This document shows, one piece after another, positions 7,882 to 15,740 of a stretch of DNA of 34,851 nucleotides. The notes under the pieces are model-generated. The model was not told the origin of the DNA, made no database searches, and saw only the letters and a list, made by a program, of their open reading frames with translations. Both the position numbers and the translations under genes were made by a program. Origin of the DNA: an uncultured Bacteroidales bacterium. GTDB taxonomy: Bacteria; Bacteroidota; Bacteroidia; Bacteroidales; Bacteroidaceae. How positions within the stretch are numbered: the first letter of the stretch is position 1; each line of letters opens with the position of its first letter. The stretch is from positions 1 to 34,851 of the forward strand of contig CAMYYY010000028.1 of assembly GCA_947303715.1 (NCBI GenBank), read 5' to 3'.

Positions 7882-8502
7882 TTATTTGTATTCCACCATC
7901 TCATCCATCTTGCGGTAGGTGGTGTGGCGGTCTGACGGCTTGGCGTCGTCGGCAGGGTAGCCGAAGGGCATCATCAGAACGGGGTGGATGTTGTCAGGCA
8001 GTTCGAAGAGACGCTTGGCTTCGTCGGCGTTGAAGGCTCCGACGGGGCAGGTGCCGAGGCCCAGGTTATAGGCTTCAAGCATCATGTGGGTGATGACGAT
8101 GGTGACGTCGATTTCGCCGAAGTTGCCGTTCTCGCCGCGGCGGCAGACGCGGTTGTCGTCGTAGCAGAAGAGGAAGGCCTGCGGAGCACCGTACATGCAG
8201 GGGCTCACCTTGTTGGCTTTCGCCATGGCATCCTCCGAGCGGAGGACGTAGATCATCTGCGGCTGGCTGTTGACAGCCGTGGGAGCCAGCTTGCCTGCCT
8301 CGAGGATGAGGTCAACCTTCTCCTGCTCGACGGGCGTCGAGGCGAAGTGGCGTACCGAGTAGCGTCCGGCTGCCAGTTCCATGAAGTCTTTCTTTACTGT
8401 CGTTTCCATACTGGGGCTGTTTTTCTGTTCTTTCTTTTGTTCGTTGCAGGCGCTTAGCGGAAGCACTAAGGCTAAGAGAATAACAATTAGGTACTTTTTC
8501 AT
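7882..8502 (-). CDS. nitroreductase-family protein with lipoprotein signal
   Basis: A 206-residue protein. The N-terminus MKKYLIVILLALVLPLSAC is a clear type II signal with lipobox LSAC (Cys19), so the enzyme should be a lipid-anchored envelope protein. The remainder is a nitroreductase fold: the FMN-binding GRYSVRHF near 47-54, KLAPTAVNSQP, and a GLGTCPVGAF segment. Most relatives are cytosolic FMN-dependent NAD(P)H oxidoreductases, so the lipoprotein leader is unusual. Start 8502 was chosen because it gives this leader and sits just after a promoter. The gene is monocistronic, with its own promoter and terminator. Confidence 0.88.
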   Translation of the reverse strand: MKKYLIVILLALVLPLSACNEQKKEQKNSPSMETTVKKDFMELAAGRYSVRHFASTPVEQEKVDLILEAGKLAPTAVNSQPQMIYVLRSEDAMAKANKVSPCMYGAPQAFLFCYDDNRVCRRGENGNFGEIDVTIVITHMMLEAYNLGLGTCPVGAFNADEAKRLFELPDNIHPVLMMPFGYPADDAKPSDRHTTYRKMDEMVEYK

Positions 8503-8526
8503 GTGACTTTGTTTTAAACGTTCGCG

Positions 8527-8560
8527 CAAAGATACGCATTTTTTTCGGAACCTGTGCAAA
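8527..8560 (-). promoter_or_regulatory. promoter of the nitroreductase gene
   Basis: The minus strand carries -7 TATCTTTG (8534-8527) and a -33-like TTTG (8560-8557) with a 22-bp spacer. It is divergent from the SPFH promoter. Confidence 0.7.
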
Positions 8561-8574
8561 ATCCACCCGTTTTT

Positions 8575-8606
8575 TTTGTGTATCTCGCAAAGCCACGCTA
8601 TCTTTG
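8575..8606 (+). promoter_or_regulatory. promoter of the SPFH gene
   Basis: -33 TTTG (8575-8578), a 20-bp spacer, and -7 TATCTTTG (8599-8606). The start point is expected near 8612, which rules out the upstream ATG at 8576 as the translation start. Confidence 0.8.
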
Positions 8607-8635
8607 CCCGCGAAATTACTTACCTTATTATATTA

Positions 8636-9481
8636 ATGCGTATGAAAAAGAAATTCCTGTTTATTGTGTTGGGTGTCATCTGCCTGATTGTGGTGTTGTT
8701 GATGAACTGCTGCACGGTCGTCGACTCAGGTGACATCGGCGTGAAGTTCCACAAGTGGTCAAGCCGTTCCGATATGCACGGCGGCGTGGAGGGCATGTGC
8801 CGAGGCTGGGTGTTCTACAACCCCATCACCACCCGCATCTACAAATACCCCACATATGTCCAGCGCAAGAACTACGAGCCGTTCAACGTCAATGCTAAGG
8901 ACGCCTCCATCTTCTCCATGGACCCCACGATAGCCTACCGTATTGACGAGGACAAGGTGTGCAGCATCTTCGTGAAGTACCGCAAGGGCGTGCGCGAGTT
9001 GGAGAGCGGCTATATCCGCACCTGCATCTACGAGGCCTACCGCACGTGTGCCAACCAGTACACGTCAGACTCGCTGATGTCCAACCGCGAGAAGTTCGAG
9101 AACGATGTCCGCTCGCGCCTCGATGCCACCATGCGCGACGAGGGGTTCATCGTCGAGGAGTTCACCTCGCAGATTACGCCCCCGGCGTCGCTCACAGAGA
9201 TGATTAACGAGAAGAACATCGCCATCCAGTCCGCCTTGAAGGCCGAGAACAAGGTGAAGGAGGCCGAGGCCATGGCCAAGATAGCCGTTGCCGAGGCACG
9301 CGGAAATGCCGAGGCCATGAAGGTCAAGGCCGATGCCGAGGCGTACTACAACCGCACCATCAGCGCCTCCTTGTCGGAGCAGATTGTGCAGGAAGACTGG
9401 ATTGAGAAGTGGGACGGCAAGCTGCCCACCTATATGACGGGCAGCGGCGGAGCCGTCATGCTCATGCCGGAGAAGAAATAA
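8636..9481 (+). CDS. SPFH/prohibitin-family membrane protein
   Basis: An N-terminal membrane anchor (KKKFLFIVLGVICLIVVLLMNCC) is followed by an SPFH/band-7 domain (about 30-200). After it comes an Ala/Glu/Lys-rich coiled coil (KAENKVKEAEAMAKIAVAEARGNAE and onward) characteristic of prohibitins and stomatins. Such proteins form large membrane rings or scaffolds. ATG 8636 (281 aa) or 8642 (279 aa) are both possible starts; both lie downstream of the predicted transcription start. The 3' end overlaps the convergent pncC-type gene by 20 bp. Confidence 0.9.
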   Translation: MRMKKKFLFIVLGVICLIVVLLMNCCTVVDSGDIGVKFHKWSSRSDMHGGVEGMCRGWVFYNPITTRIYKYPTYVQRKNYEPFNVNAKDASIFSMDPTIAYRIDEDKVCSIFVKYRKGVRELESGYIRTCIYEAYRTCANQYTSDSLMSNREKFENDVRSRLDATMRDEGFIVEEFTSQITPPASLTEMINEKNIAIQSALKAENKVKEAEAMAKIAVAEARGNAEAMKVKADAEAYYNRTISASLSEQIVQEDWIEKWDGKLPTYMTGSGGAVMLMPEKK

Positions 9482-9959
9482 CGTCCAGCAGCAACCTCAG
9501 GGCTTCCAGCACGGCACGCTGGGTGTTGCGCGTGCGTCCCAGGTCGTCACCCCTCACACAATGGGTGGCGACTTTTCCTTCCCTGGTGGCTACGGCCATC
9601 CACACCGTGCCCACGGGGATTTCGGCCGTTCCGCCCGAGGGTCCTGCTACGCCCGATGTGGCTACGGCCAGGTCGGCCTTCAGGGCCTTCAGGGCGCCCA
9701 GCGCCATCTCCGTCACCACGGGTTCGCTCACCACGTCGTAGCGGCGCAGGGTGTCCGCCTTCACGTGCAGCAGGTCGTGCTTCACCTCTGTGGCGTACGA
9801 CACGATGCCGCCACGTACCACGGCCGAACTGCCGCTGATGGAGGTGAGGGCAGCCGCTATGCCTCCGCCTGTGCAACTCTCTGCAGTCGCCACCGTCTTG
9901 CCCGCAGCCGTCAGGGCCTTCACGATAGCCCGAGCCGTTGTCCTTGTTTCCTGTTTCAT
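9462..9959 (-). CDS. pncC: nicotinamide-nucleotide amidase (CinA C-terminal domain protein)
   Basis: A 165-residue stand-alone CinA C-terminal domain, which deamidates NMN in pyridine nucleotide recycling. Visible family motifs: TVATAESCTGGGIAAALTSI (the catalytic Ser region), GGIVSYATEVKHDLL, and VATSGVAGPSGGTAEIPVGTVW. Length is normal for PncC. It is downstream of tsaD on the same strand, separated by a 78-bp gap filled with 7-bp and 8-bp repeats. The 3' end overlaps the SPFH gene convergently by 20 bp. Confidence 0.93.
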   Translation of the reverse strand: MKQETRTTARAIVKALTAAGKTVATAESCTGGGIAAALTSISGSSAVVRGGIVSYATEVKHDLLHVKADTLRRYDVVSEPVVTEMALGALKALKADLAVATSGVAGPSGGTAEIPVGTVWMAVATREGKVATHCVRGDDLGRTRNTQRAVLEALRLLLDVISSPA

Positions 9960-9962
9960 AAC

Positions 9963-9997
9963 ATTTTAACCTTTAACCCTTAATCCACTAACTTCTA
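9963..9997. repeat. five 7-bp units before pncC start
   Basis: Plus-strand units ATTTTAA, CCTTTAA, CCCTTAA, TCCACTA, ACTTCTA run in exact 7-bp register and end 3 bp from the pncC start codon (9959). Related heptad tracts precede other genes here (24366 and 25061). Confidence 0.7.
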
Positions 9998-9999
9998 CC

Positions 10000-10031
10000 C
10001 GTTGACTCGTTGACCCGTTGACTCGTTGACT
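10000..10031. repeat. four 8-bp units, tsaD/pncC gap
   Basis: Units CGTTGACT, CGTTGACC, CGTTGACT, CGTTGACT are contiguous, 32 bp in all, six bases from the tsaD stop codon. The same octamer family occurs inside tsaD and gcvPB. Confidence 0.9.
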
Positions 10032-10037
10032 TTTTAA

Positions 10038-11084
10038 CTAAATCGTCACTCTCGAGAACGCCGGCTGGTCGATGGAGCAGAAGTCGCCGTCCTGGAACTT
10101 ATAGTAGCCAGTGATGGCAATCATGGCAGCGTTGTCCGTAGTGAAGCCAAACTTAGGGATATAGACGTTCCAATGGTAGCGGCGCGCGTAATCCAGGAAA
10201 GAGTTGCGCAACCCCGTGTTGGCGCTGACGCCCCCAGCCACGGCCACCTCGCGGATGCCTAGGTCCCTGGCGGCACGGCGCAGTTTTTCCATCAGAATCT
10301 CCACGACAGTACGTTCCAGCGAAGCGGCGAGGTCAGCCTTGTGCTGCTCGATGAAGTCGGGGTTCTCCCTCACTTGGTCGCGCAGGAAGTAGAGAAACGA
10401 CGTCTTCAGGCCGCTGAAGCTATAGTCGTAGCCCTCGATATGGGGCTTGCTGAACAAGTAGGCCTTCGGGTCACCCTGCCGCGCCAGACGGTCGATGATG
10501 GGCCCGCCAGGGTAGCCCAGCCCCATCACCTTCGAGCATTTGTCGATGGCCTCGCCTGCCGCGTCGTCGATGGTCTGCCCGATAACCTTCATGCGGTTAT
10601 ACGCCTCCACGAGGACAATCTGCGAGTTACCTCCCGAAACCAGCAGGCAGAGGAACGGAAAAGCAGGGGACTTGTTGATTTGTTGACTCGTTGACTCGTT
10701 GACTTCCTTTTCCCTAATAAAGTGCGCCAGCACGTGCCCCTGCAGGTGGTTCACGTCGATGAGCGGGATGTTAAGCGAGCGTGCCAGACCCTTGGCAAAC
10801 GACACCCCTACTAACAGCGATCCCATCAGGCCAGGTCCGCGTGTGAAGGCCACGGCCGACAGTTGTTCCTTCGTCACGCCTGCCTGTCGGAGCGCCTCGT
10901 GGACCACGGGCACGATGTTCTGCTCGTGGGCGCGCGACGCCAGTTCCGGCACCACGCCCCCGTAGCTTTCGTGTACCGCCTGCGAAGCTGTCACGTTTGA
11001 CAGCAGCATCCCATCACGTACAACCGCCGCTGACGTATCGTCGCACGACGACTCAATTCCCAGAATCACTATTTCCTTTTCCAT
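10038..11084 (-). CDS. tsaD: tRNA N6-threonylcarbamoyladenosine (t6A) transferase TsaD
   Basis: TsaD transfers threonylcarbamoyl to A37 of ANN-decoding tRNAs. The 348-residue protein begins MEKEIVILGIESSCDDTSAA. The metal-binding pair H113/H117 is in VNHLQGHVLAH, and the nucleotide-binding VSGGNSQIV and GVSANTGLR are present. Residues about 125-140 (EKEVNESTSQQINKSP) look like a small insertion in the loop before PFLCLLVSGG; its DNA is a block of four 8-bp repeats. The open frame extends to 11117, but a promoter sits there. A Sua5/YrdC-type protein of the same pathway is encoded at 28735. Confidence 0.96.
   Translation of the reverse strand: MEKEIVILGIESSCDDTSAAVVRDGMLLSNVTASQAVHESYGGVVPELASRAHEQNIVPVVHEALRQAGVTKEQLSAVAFTRGPGLMGSLLVGVSFAKGLARSLNIPLIDVNHLQGHVLAHFIREKEVNESTSQQINKSPAFPFLCLLVSGGNSQIVLVEAYNRMKVIGQTIDDAAGEAIDKCSKVMGLGYPGGPIIDRLARQGDPKAYLFSKPHIEGYDYSFSGLKTSFLYFLRDQVRENPDFIEQHKADLAASLERTVVEILMEKLRRAARDLGIREVAVAGGVSANTGLRNSFLDYARRYHWNVYIPKFGFTTDNAAMIAITGYYKFQDGDFCSIDQPAFSRVTI
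10673..10704. repeat. four 8-bp units inside tsaD
   Basis: TGTTGATT, TGTTGACT, CGTTGACT, CGTTGACT, 32 bp on the plus strand. They encode, on the minus strand, the polar segment VNESTSQQIN of TsaD. Same octamer as at 10000-10031. Confidence 0.9.
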
Positions 11085-11103
11085 AAGTTGTAAAAAGTGG
11101 GGG

Positions 11104-11135
11104 CAAAGGTAGTGCAAGGCGAGAGGAAAAGCAAG
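11104..11135 (-). promoter_or_regulatory. promoter of tsaD
   Basis: Minus strand: -33-like CTTG (11135-11132), a 20-bp spacer, and -7 TACCTTTG (11111-11104). The upstream stretch CTCGCCTTGCACTA is identical to that in the dNK promoter at 23.68 kb. Confidence 0.75.
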
Positions 11136-11269
11136 AAAACAATGTTTTTTTTGCTTTGCCCGAGCCGCAGCCTACAAAAAACGGATGCAACCCGTTAAAG
11201 TTACGGTTAAGCGAGCGAAAAAACAAAATAATTTGAGTTTTTTACTGTTATTTCTCTGCGGAGCAGGCG

Positions 11270-11300
11270 GAAAAAAAGAGACGCGGCATGCCGCGTCTCT
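11270..11300 (-). terminator. palindrome copy 2 acting as terminator of gcvPB
   Basis: A perfect 24-bp palindrome at 11277-11300 (core identical to 958-979), followed on the minus strand by seven Ts (A-run 11271-11277). It lies 25 bp past the gcvPB stop codon and forms a textbook intrinsic terminator for the gcv operon. Confidence 0.88.
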
Positions 11301-11325
11301 ACAGGGGAGCAGGACAAGTTGTTGT

Positions 11326-12849
11326 TTACTCGGCCTGGAGGTCGGCCCAGTTGATGACGGGGTGCTTGGCGGCTGTGGTGTCGTCCGGACGGCTGATGGG
11401 GCAGGCGTGGGGCGCGGCGTGGAGGATGTCGGGATCCTCGGCAGCCTCGGCAGCTATGCGATGCATCACGTCAATGAAGGCGTCCAGCGTCTCCTTGCTC
11501 TCCGTCTCCGTGGGCTCGATCATCAGGGCCTGGTGGAAGAGGAGGGGGAAGTAGATCGTCGGGGCATGGAAGCCGAAGTCGAGCAGGCGCTTGGCCACGT
11601 CGAGCGTGGTGGCACCCTCCTTGCCCTCGCGTGCGCCGTCGTTGATGAGCCCGTCGAAGACGAACTCGTGCTTGCAGACGCTGGGGATGGGCAGCTTGTA
11701 GGCGTCGCGCAGCAACTCCTTGATGTAGTTGGCGTTGAGCGTAGCGATGGGGCCTACCTCGCGCACGTGCTGGCGCCCGATGGTGAGCAGCCAGGCGTAG
11801 GCGCGCAGGATGACGCCGAAGTTGCCCATGTGGGCGCTCACGCGACCAGCAGTCTTCTGGGGGTCAAAAGGTCCACAAGTCAACAGGTCAACACGCTGGG
11901 TGCAGCCAGCAGAGGAGCCCGTTGTCTCGTTGTCTTGTTGACCCTCCGTATGCGGATAGGGCAGGCAGTCCTTGAGGAAGGCTGCGACGCCGACGGGTCC
12001 GCTGCCGGGGCCTCCTCCGCCATGGGGCGTGGAGAACGACTTGTGGAGGTTGAGGTGCATGATGTCGAAGCCCATGTCGCCCGGGCGGACCTTGCCGATG
12101 AGGGGGTTCATGTTGGCTCCGTCGTAGTAGAGCAGGCCGCCTGCCTCGTGCACGAGGGCGGCAATCTGCTTGATGTCGCGCTCGAAGAGGCCGAGGGTGT
12201 TGGGGTTGGTCATCATGATGCCGGCGAGGTCGGGGCCCAGCAGGGGCTTGAGGTCCTCGACATCGACGAGGCCGTCGGCGTTGGACTTCACCACTACGAC
12301 GTCGAGCCCGCAGACGGCTGCCGAGGCGGGGTTGGTGCCGTGGGCACTATCGGGGACGATGACCTTCGTGCGGCCCATATCGCCCCGGCTGCGATGCCAG
12401 GCGCGCATGATCATGAGGCCTGTGAGCTCGCCGTGGGCGCCCGCGCAGGGGTTGAAGGTGAAGTAAGCCATGCCTGTGATGGCCGAGAGCATCTGCTCCA
12501 TGCCGGCATAGACGGCCTGCACGCCCTGGACGGTCTCGACGGGCTGCAGGGGATGGATGGCGGCAAAGGCGGGCAGGGCAGCAACCTCCTCGTTGATCTT
12601 GGGGTTGTACTTCATGGTGCAGCTGCCCAGGGGGTAGAAGCCGGTATCGACGCCGAAGTTCATCTGCGAGAGATTGGTGTAGTGGCGGACGACGTCCACC
12701 TCGCTCACCTCGGGCAGGGCGGGAGCCGACGCGCGGCGAAGCCCTTCGGGCACGGCTGTGGAGACCTCGGGAGCGGCAGCCTTGGGCAGGGTGTAGCCGC
12801 AGCGGCCAGACTTGGAATAGTCGAATATCAGATGGTCGTAGTATCTCAT
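11326..12849 (-). CDS. gcvPB: glycine dehydrogenase (decarboxylating) subunit 2, P-protein
   Basis: The PLP-bearing half of the split glycine decarboxylase of the glycine cleavage system. 507 residues; the PLP-lysine is K270 in NLHKSFSTPHGGGGPG, and AHGTNPASA and YYDGANMNP are conserved. Residues about 302-330 (from EGQQDNETTG to CGPFDP) differ from typical homologues, and their DNA consists of two opposed sets of 8-bp repeats, suggesting a repeat insertion in a surface loop. It overlaps gcvPA by 4 bp (ATGA), consistent with coupled translation of two subunits needed together. Last gene of the gcv operon. Confidence 0.95.
   Translation of the reverse strand: MRYYDHLIFDYSKSGRCGYTLPKAAAPEVSTAVPEGLRRASAPALPEVSEVDVVRHYTNLSQMNFGVDTGFYPLGSCTMKYNPKINEEVAALPAFAAIHPLQPVETVQGVQAVYAGMEQMLSAITGMAYFTFNPCAGAHGELTGLMIMRAWHRSRGDMGRTKVIVPDSAHGTNPASAAVCGLDVVVVKSNADGLVDVEDLKPLLGPDLAGIMMTNPNTLGLFERDIKQIAALVHEAGGLLYYDGANMNPLIGKVRPGDMGFDIMHLNLHKSFSTPHGGGGPGSGPVGVAAFLKDCLPYPHTEGQQDNETTGSSAGCTQRVDLLTCGPFDPQKTAGRVSAHMGNFGVILRAYAWLLTIGRQHVREVGPIATLNANYIKELLRDAYKLPIPSVCKHEFVFDGLINDGAREGKEGATTLDVAKRLLDFGFHAPTIYFPLLFHQALMIEPTETESKETLDAFIDVMHRIAAEAAEDPDILHAAPHACPISRPDDTTAAKHPVINWADLQAE
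11862..11893. repeat. four 8-bp units inside gcvPB, left arm
   Basis: GGTCAAAA, GGTCCACA, AGTCAACA, GGTCAACA in exact register. This is the reverse orientation of the octamers at 10000 and 10673. Confidence 0.8.
11920..11943. repeat. three 8-bp units inside gcvPB, right arm
   Basis: CGTTGTCT, CGTTGTCT, TGTTGACC in exact register, in the orientation opposite to the left arm 26 bp away. GGTCAACA (11886-11893) and TGTTGACC (11936-11943) are perfect inverted repeats. Confidence 0.78.
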
Positions 12850-14171
12850 AAGGCAGCCTCCTTTACATAGTTAATCAGACAATCGATTTCTTCGCGCGTG
12901 CGCTTCTCGGTAACGGCAAAGGTGATGCGATGGTCGCCTGTGACGACGCCTGCCAGGATGCCCTTGTCGGCCAGCGCCTTGTGGAGGGCACGGGCGTCGC
13001 CCTGGTAGTCGAGCGCAAATTCCTTCAGGAAGGGCTTGCTGCTGACGGGGGTGAAGCGTCCTGTGGCGACGAGCTGGTCGCAGAGGTAATGGGCGGAGGC
13101 GCTGGAGCGCTCGTTGACCTCCGCCAGACCCTTCGGTCCGAGGAGTGAGAGGTAGATGGTGACCCAGAGCGCCATGAGCGACTGGTTGGAGCAGATGTTG
13201 CTGGTGGCCTTGTCGCGACGGATGTGCTGCTCGCGTGCCTGCAGGGTGAGGACGAAACAACGCTTGCCGTCGCGGTCGGTAGTGGCGCCGACGATACGTC
13301 CGGGCAGCTTGCGCAGGTAGTCTTTCTTGCAGGCCATGAAGCCGAGCGAGGGACCGCCGTAGCAGAGAGGTATGCCCAGGCTCTGTCCGTCGCCCACAGC
13401 CACGTCGGCACCCCATTCAGCCGGGCTCTTCAGCACGGCCAGGGTGGAGGGGTCGCAGTACTCTATCAGCAGGGCTCCGGCGGCGTGGACGGCCTCGGCA
13501 AAGCCCGTGTGGTCCTCGATGATGCCGTAGGCGTTGACGTTCGGTACCAGCACGCCTGCCACGCGTCCGCTGGCGAGGGCTGCCGTGAGGGCGTCGAGCG
13601 AGGTCTGACCGTCGGATGCGGCAATCTCTTCAATAACGGTACCGGAGTAGGAGGCGTAGGTGCGGACCACCTCCTTCACCTGCGGCAGCAGGGTGGAGGC
13701 GATGAGGACGACGTCCTTCTTGCGTGTGGAGGCCACGGCCATGCGCACGGCCTCGGCAGCTGCCGTGGGACCATCGTACATGGAGGCGTTGCTGACCTCG
13801 AGGCCCGTGAGGGCGCAGACCATGCTCTGGAACTCGAAGATGTAGCGGAGCGTGCCCTGGCTGATCTCGGGCTGATAGGGGGTGTAGGCGGTTAGGAACT
13901 CACTACGCTGGGTGAGGTAGGGGATGACGGAGGGACTGCAATGGTCGTACCAGCCCTGTCCGGCGAAGCAGGTCATCTTCACGTTGCGGGCGGCAAGGTC
14001 CGCGAAGAAGCGTCGGATCTCGTCCTCGCTCATGGCGTCGGGCAGGTCGTAGTCGCCCTTGTAGATGTATTCCTGCGGCACATCGGCATAGAGGTCGTCG
14101 AGCGACTTCATACCCACCGTGTCCAGCATCTTTCGGATATCATCCGGAGTGTGGGGAATGTAAGGGTGCAT
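12846..14171 (-). CDS. gcvPA: glycine dehydrogenase (decarboxylating) subunit 1, P-protein
   Basis: The N-terminal half-equivalent of the split P-protein (441 residues). It begins MHPYIPHTPDDIRKMLDTVG and has TPYQPEISQGTLRYIFEFQ and NASMYDGPTAAAEA, all typical of GcvPA. It lacks the PLP-lysine, which is in GcvPB. It follows gcvH by 18 bp and overlaps gcvPB by 4 bp. Confidence 0.96.
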   Translation of the reverse strand: MHPYIPHTPDDIRKMLDTVGMKSLDDLYADVPQEYIYKGDYDLPDAMSEDEIRRFFADLAARNVKMTCFAGQGWYDHCSPSVIPYLTQRSEFLTAYTPYQPEISQGTLRYIFEFQSMVCALTGLEVSNASMYDGPTAAAEAVRMAVASTRKKDVVLIASTLLPQVKEVVRTYASYSGTVIEEIAASDGQTSLDALTAALASGRVAGVLVPNVNAYGIIEDHTGFAEAVHAAGALLIEYCDPSTLAVLKSPAEWGADVAVGDGQSLGIPLCYGGPSLGFMACKKDYLRKLPGRIVGATTDRDGKRCFVLTLQAREQHIRRDKATSNICSNQSLMALWVTIYLSLLGPKGLAEVNERSSASAHYLCDQLVATGRFTPVSSKPFLKEFALDYQGDARALHKALADKGILAGVVTGDHRITFAVTEKRTREEIDCLINYVKEAAL

Positions 14172-14189
14172 TCTTAACTCTTAATTAAT

Positions 14190-14567
14190 TTATTTGCAGA
14201 ATGCTTCGTAGGCGGGGGCGTCCATGAGGCTGTCGAGCTCGGAGGCGTCGGCAAGCTTCACCTTGAGCATCCAGTTGGCGTAGGGATCTTCGTTGAGCAG
14301 CTCGGGGGTGTCGTCGAGGGCGGTATTGACCTCCTCGACGCATCCGCTGACGGGAGCGATGAGGTCGCTGGCGGCCTTGGTGCTCTCCACGGCGCCGAAG
14401 TCCTCGCCCTTGGTGATGTACTCGCCCTCGCTTGGGAGGTCCACATAGACGACGTCGCCCAGCTCGTGCTGCGCATAGTCGCTGATTCCGATGAATGCAA
14501 ATTCACCTTCTACTTTTACCCACTCGTGTGTTTCGGCATACTTGAGGCCGGTTTCTACTTTTGCCAT
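14190..14567 (-). CDS. gcvH: glycine cleavage system H protein
   Basis: A 125-residue lipoyl carrier that shuttles the aminomethyl group between P, T and L proteins. The lipoylation site is K64 in GAVESTKAASD, preceded by the family motif THEWVKVEG. Length and spacing are normal. It lies between gcvT and gcvPA on the same strand. Confidence 0.97.
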   Translation of the reverse strand: MAKVETGLKYAETHEWVKVEGEFAFIGISDYAQHELGDVVYVDLPSEGEYITKGEDFGAVESTKAASDLIAPVSGCVEEVNTALDDTPELLNEDPYANWMLKVKLADASELDSLMDAPAYEAFCK

Positions 14568-14594
14568 AATTGTTTGATTTTTAAAGGATTATTA

Positions 14595-15689
14595 TTATTT
14601 CTTGTAACTCTTGTTGAAGAATTTCTTCTTGACGACGGTACCCGGAAAGGTCTTCTTGCGGATGCGGATTTCGACGGGGGTGTCGAGGGCGGCATAGCGG
14701 GCGTCGACGAGCGCCATGCAGATGCTCTTGTCGACGGAGAGGCCGTGGTAGCCCGTAGTGACGACGCCTATCTCCTTGCCGTCGACCTCGACGGGATAGC
14801 CGTTGCGGGGGATGGCCTTGTCGTGCAGCTCGATGCCGACGACCTTCTGCTTCACGCCGTTGGCCTTCTGCTCGGCCAGGGCTTCCTTGCCGATGAACTC
14901 GGGCTTGTCGAGCTTGACGAACATGCCGAGGCCTGCCATGAGGGGCGAGATCTCGGGGCTGAGTTCGTGGCCGTAGAGCGGCAGGGCCACCTCGAAGCGG
15001 AGCGTGTCGCGGCAGCCCAGTCCGCAGGGGGCTACCTCGCCCGAGCCGACGAGCACGTCCCACACCTTGTTAATATAGGCGTGCGAGCCGTAGAGCTCGA
15101 AGCCGTCCTCGCCCGTGTAGCCCGTGCGGCTGGCGATGATGGTCTCGCCATCGACGTCGATTTCCTTGAAGGTGTAGAAGGCGAGGTCCTTGACGGCGAG
15201 GCCCAGCAGGCGCTCGACCTTCTCCTCGGCGAGGGGACCCTGTACGGCCACCTGGCCATAGACGTCGGACTTGTTGTCGATGACGACGTCGTAGCCCGCA
15301 GCCTGCTCGCGGATCCAGGCGTCGTCCTTGTCGATGTTGGCGGCATTCACCACCAGCAGGTAGAGGTCGCCTTTCATCTTATAGACCAGCAGGTCATCGA
15401 CGCTGCCGCCATCGGGGTAGCACATGATGCCGTAGTAGATCTTGCCGTAGGGGGCGTCGGTAATGTCGTTGGTGAAGATGTGGTTGACAAACTTCCCGGC
15501 GTCGGGGCCGCAGACGAAGATTTCGCCCATGTGGCTGACGTCGAAGATGCCGCAGGCCGTGCGGACGGCCATGTGTTCGTCCTTGATGGTGGAGTACTCA
15601 ATGGGCATGTCGAATCCGCCGAACGGACTCATCTTGGCACCCAGGGCAACGTGCTTGTCGTATAAGCATGTCTTTTTGTAATTTTCCAT
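14595..15689 (-). CDS. gcvT: glycine cleavage system T protein (aminomethyltransferase)
   Basis: A 364-residue tetrahydrofolate-dependent aminomethyltransferase. Visible family features: HVALGAKMSPFGGFDMPIEY, FDVSHMGEIFV, the TNDI region, SRTGYTGEDGFELY and a C-terminal domain. First gene of the gcvT-gcvH-gcvPA-gcvPB set. Gene L (lipoamide dehydrogenase) is not in the window, as is common because it is shared with other complexes. It follows purM by 51 bp, so either readthrough or a separate promoter is possible; no clear TTTG/TAnnTTTG pair was seen. Confidence 0.96.
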   Translation of the reverse strand: MENYKKTCLYDKHVALGAKMSPFGGFDMPIEYSTIKDEHMAVRTACGIFDVSHMGEIFVCGPDAGKFVNHIFTNDITDAPYGKIYYGIMCYPDGGSVDDLLVYKMKGDLYLLVVNAANIDKDDAWIREQAAGYDVVIDNKSDVYGQVAVQGPLAEEKVERLLGLAVKDLAFYTFKEIDVDGETIIASRTGYTGEDGFELYGSHAYINKVWDVLVGSGEVAPCGLGCRDTLRFEVALPLYGHELSPEISPLMAGLGMFVKLDKPEFIGKEALAEQKANGVKQKVVGIELHDKAIPRNGYPVEVDGKEIGVVTTGYHGLSVDKSICMALVDARYAALDTPVEIRIRKKTFPGTVVKKKFFNKSYKK

Positions 15690-15740
15690 GTTGTTTAGGA
15701 ACTTTTGAATGTTGTTTTTTGATATTATGAAAATCTGGTA

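Noticed and set aside
11185..12870. 561-codon open frame on the plus strand opposite gcvPB
   Set aside because: It is a composition artefact of GC-rich codons in gcvPB; the translation is low-complexity (Ala/Gly/Val/Glu/Asp) with no recognisable domain, while the minus strand encodes a clear P-protein.
14466..15665. 399-codon open frame opposite gcvT
   Set aside because: Antisense shadow of gcvT and part of gcvH, with a low-complexity acidic translation.
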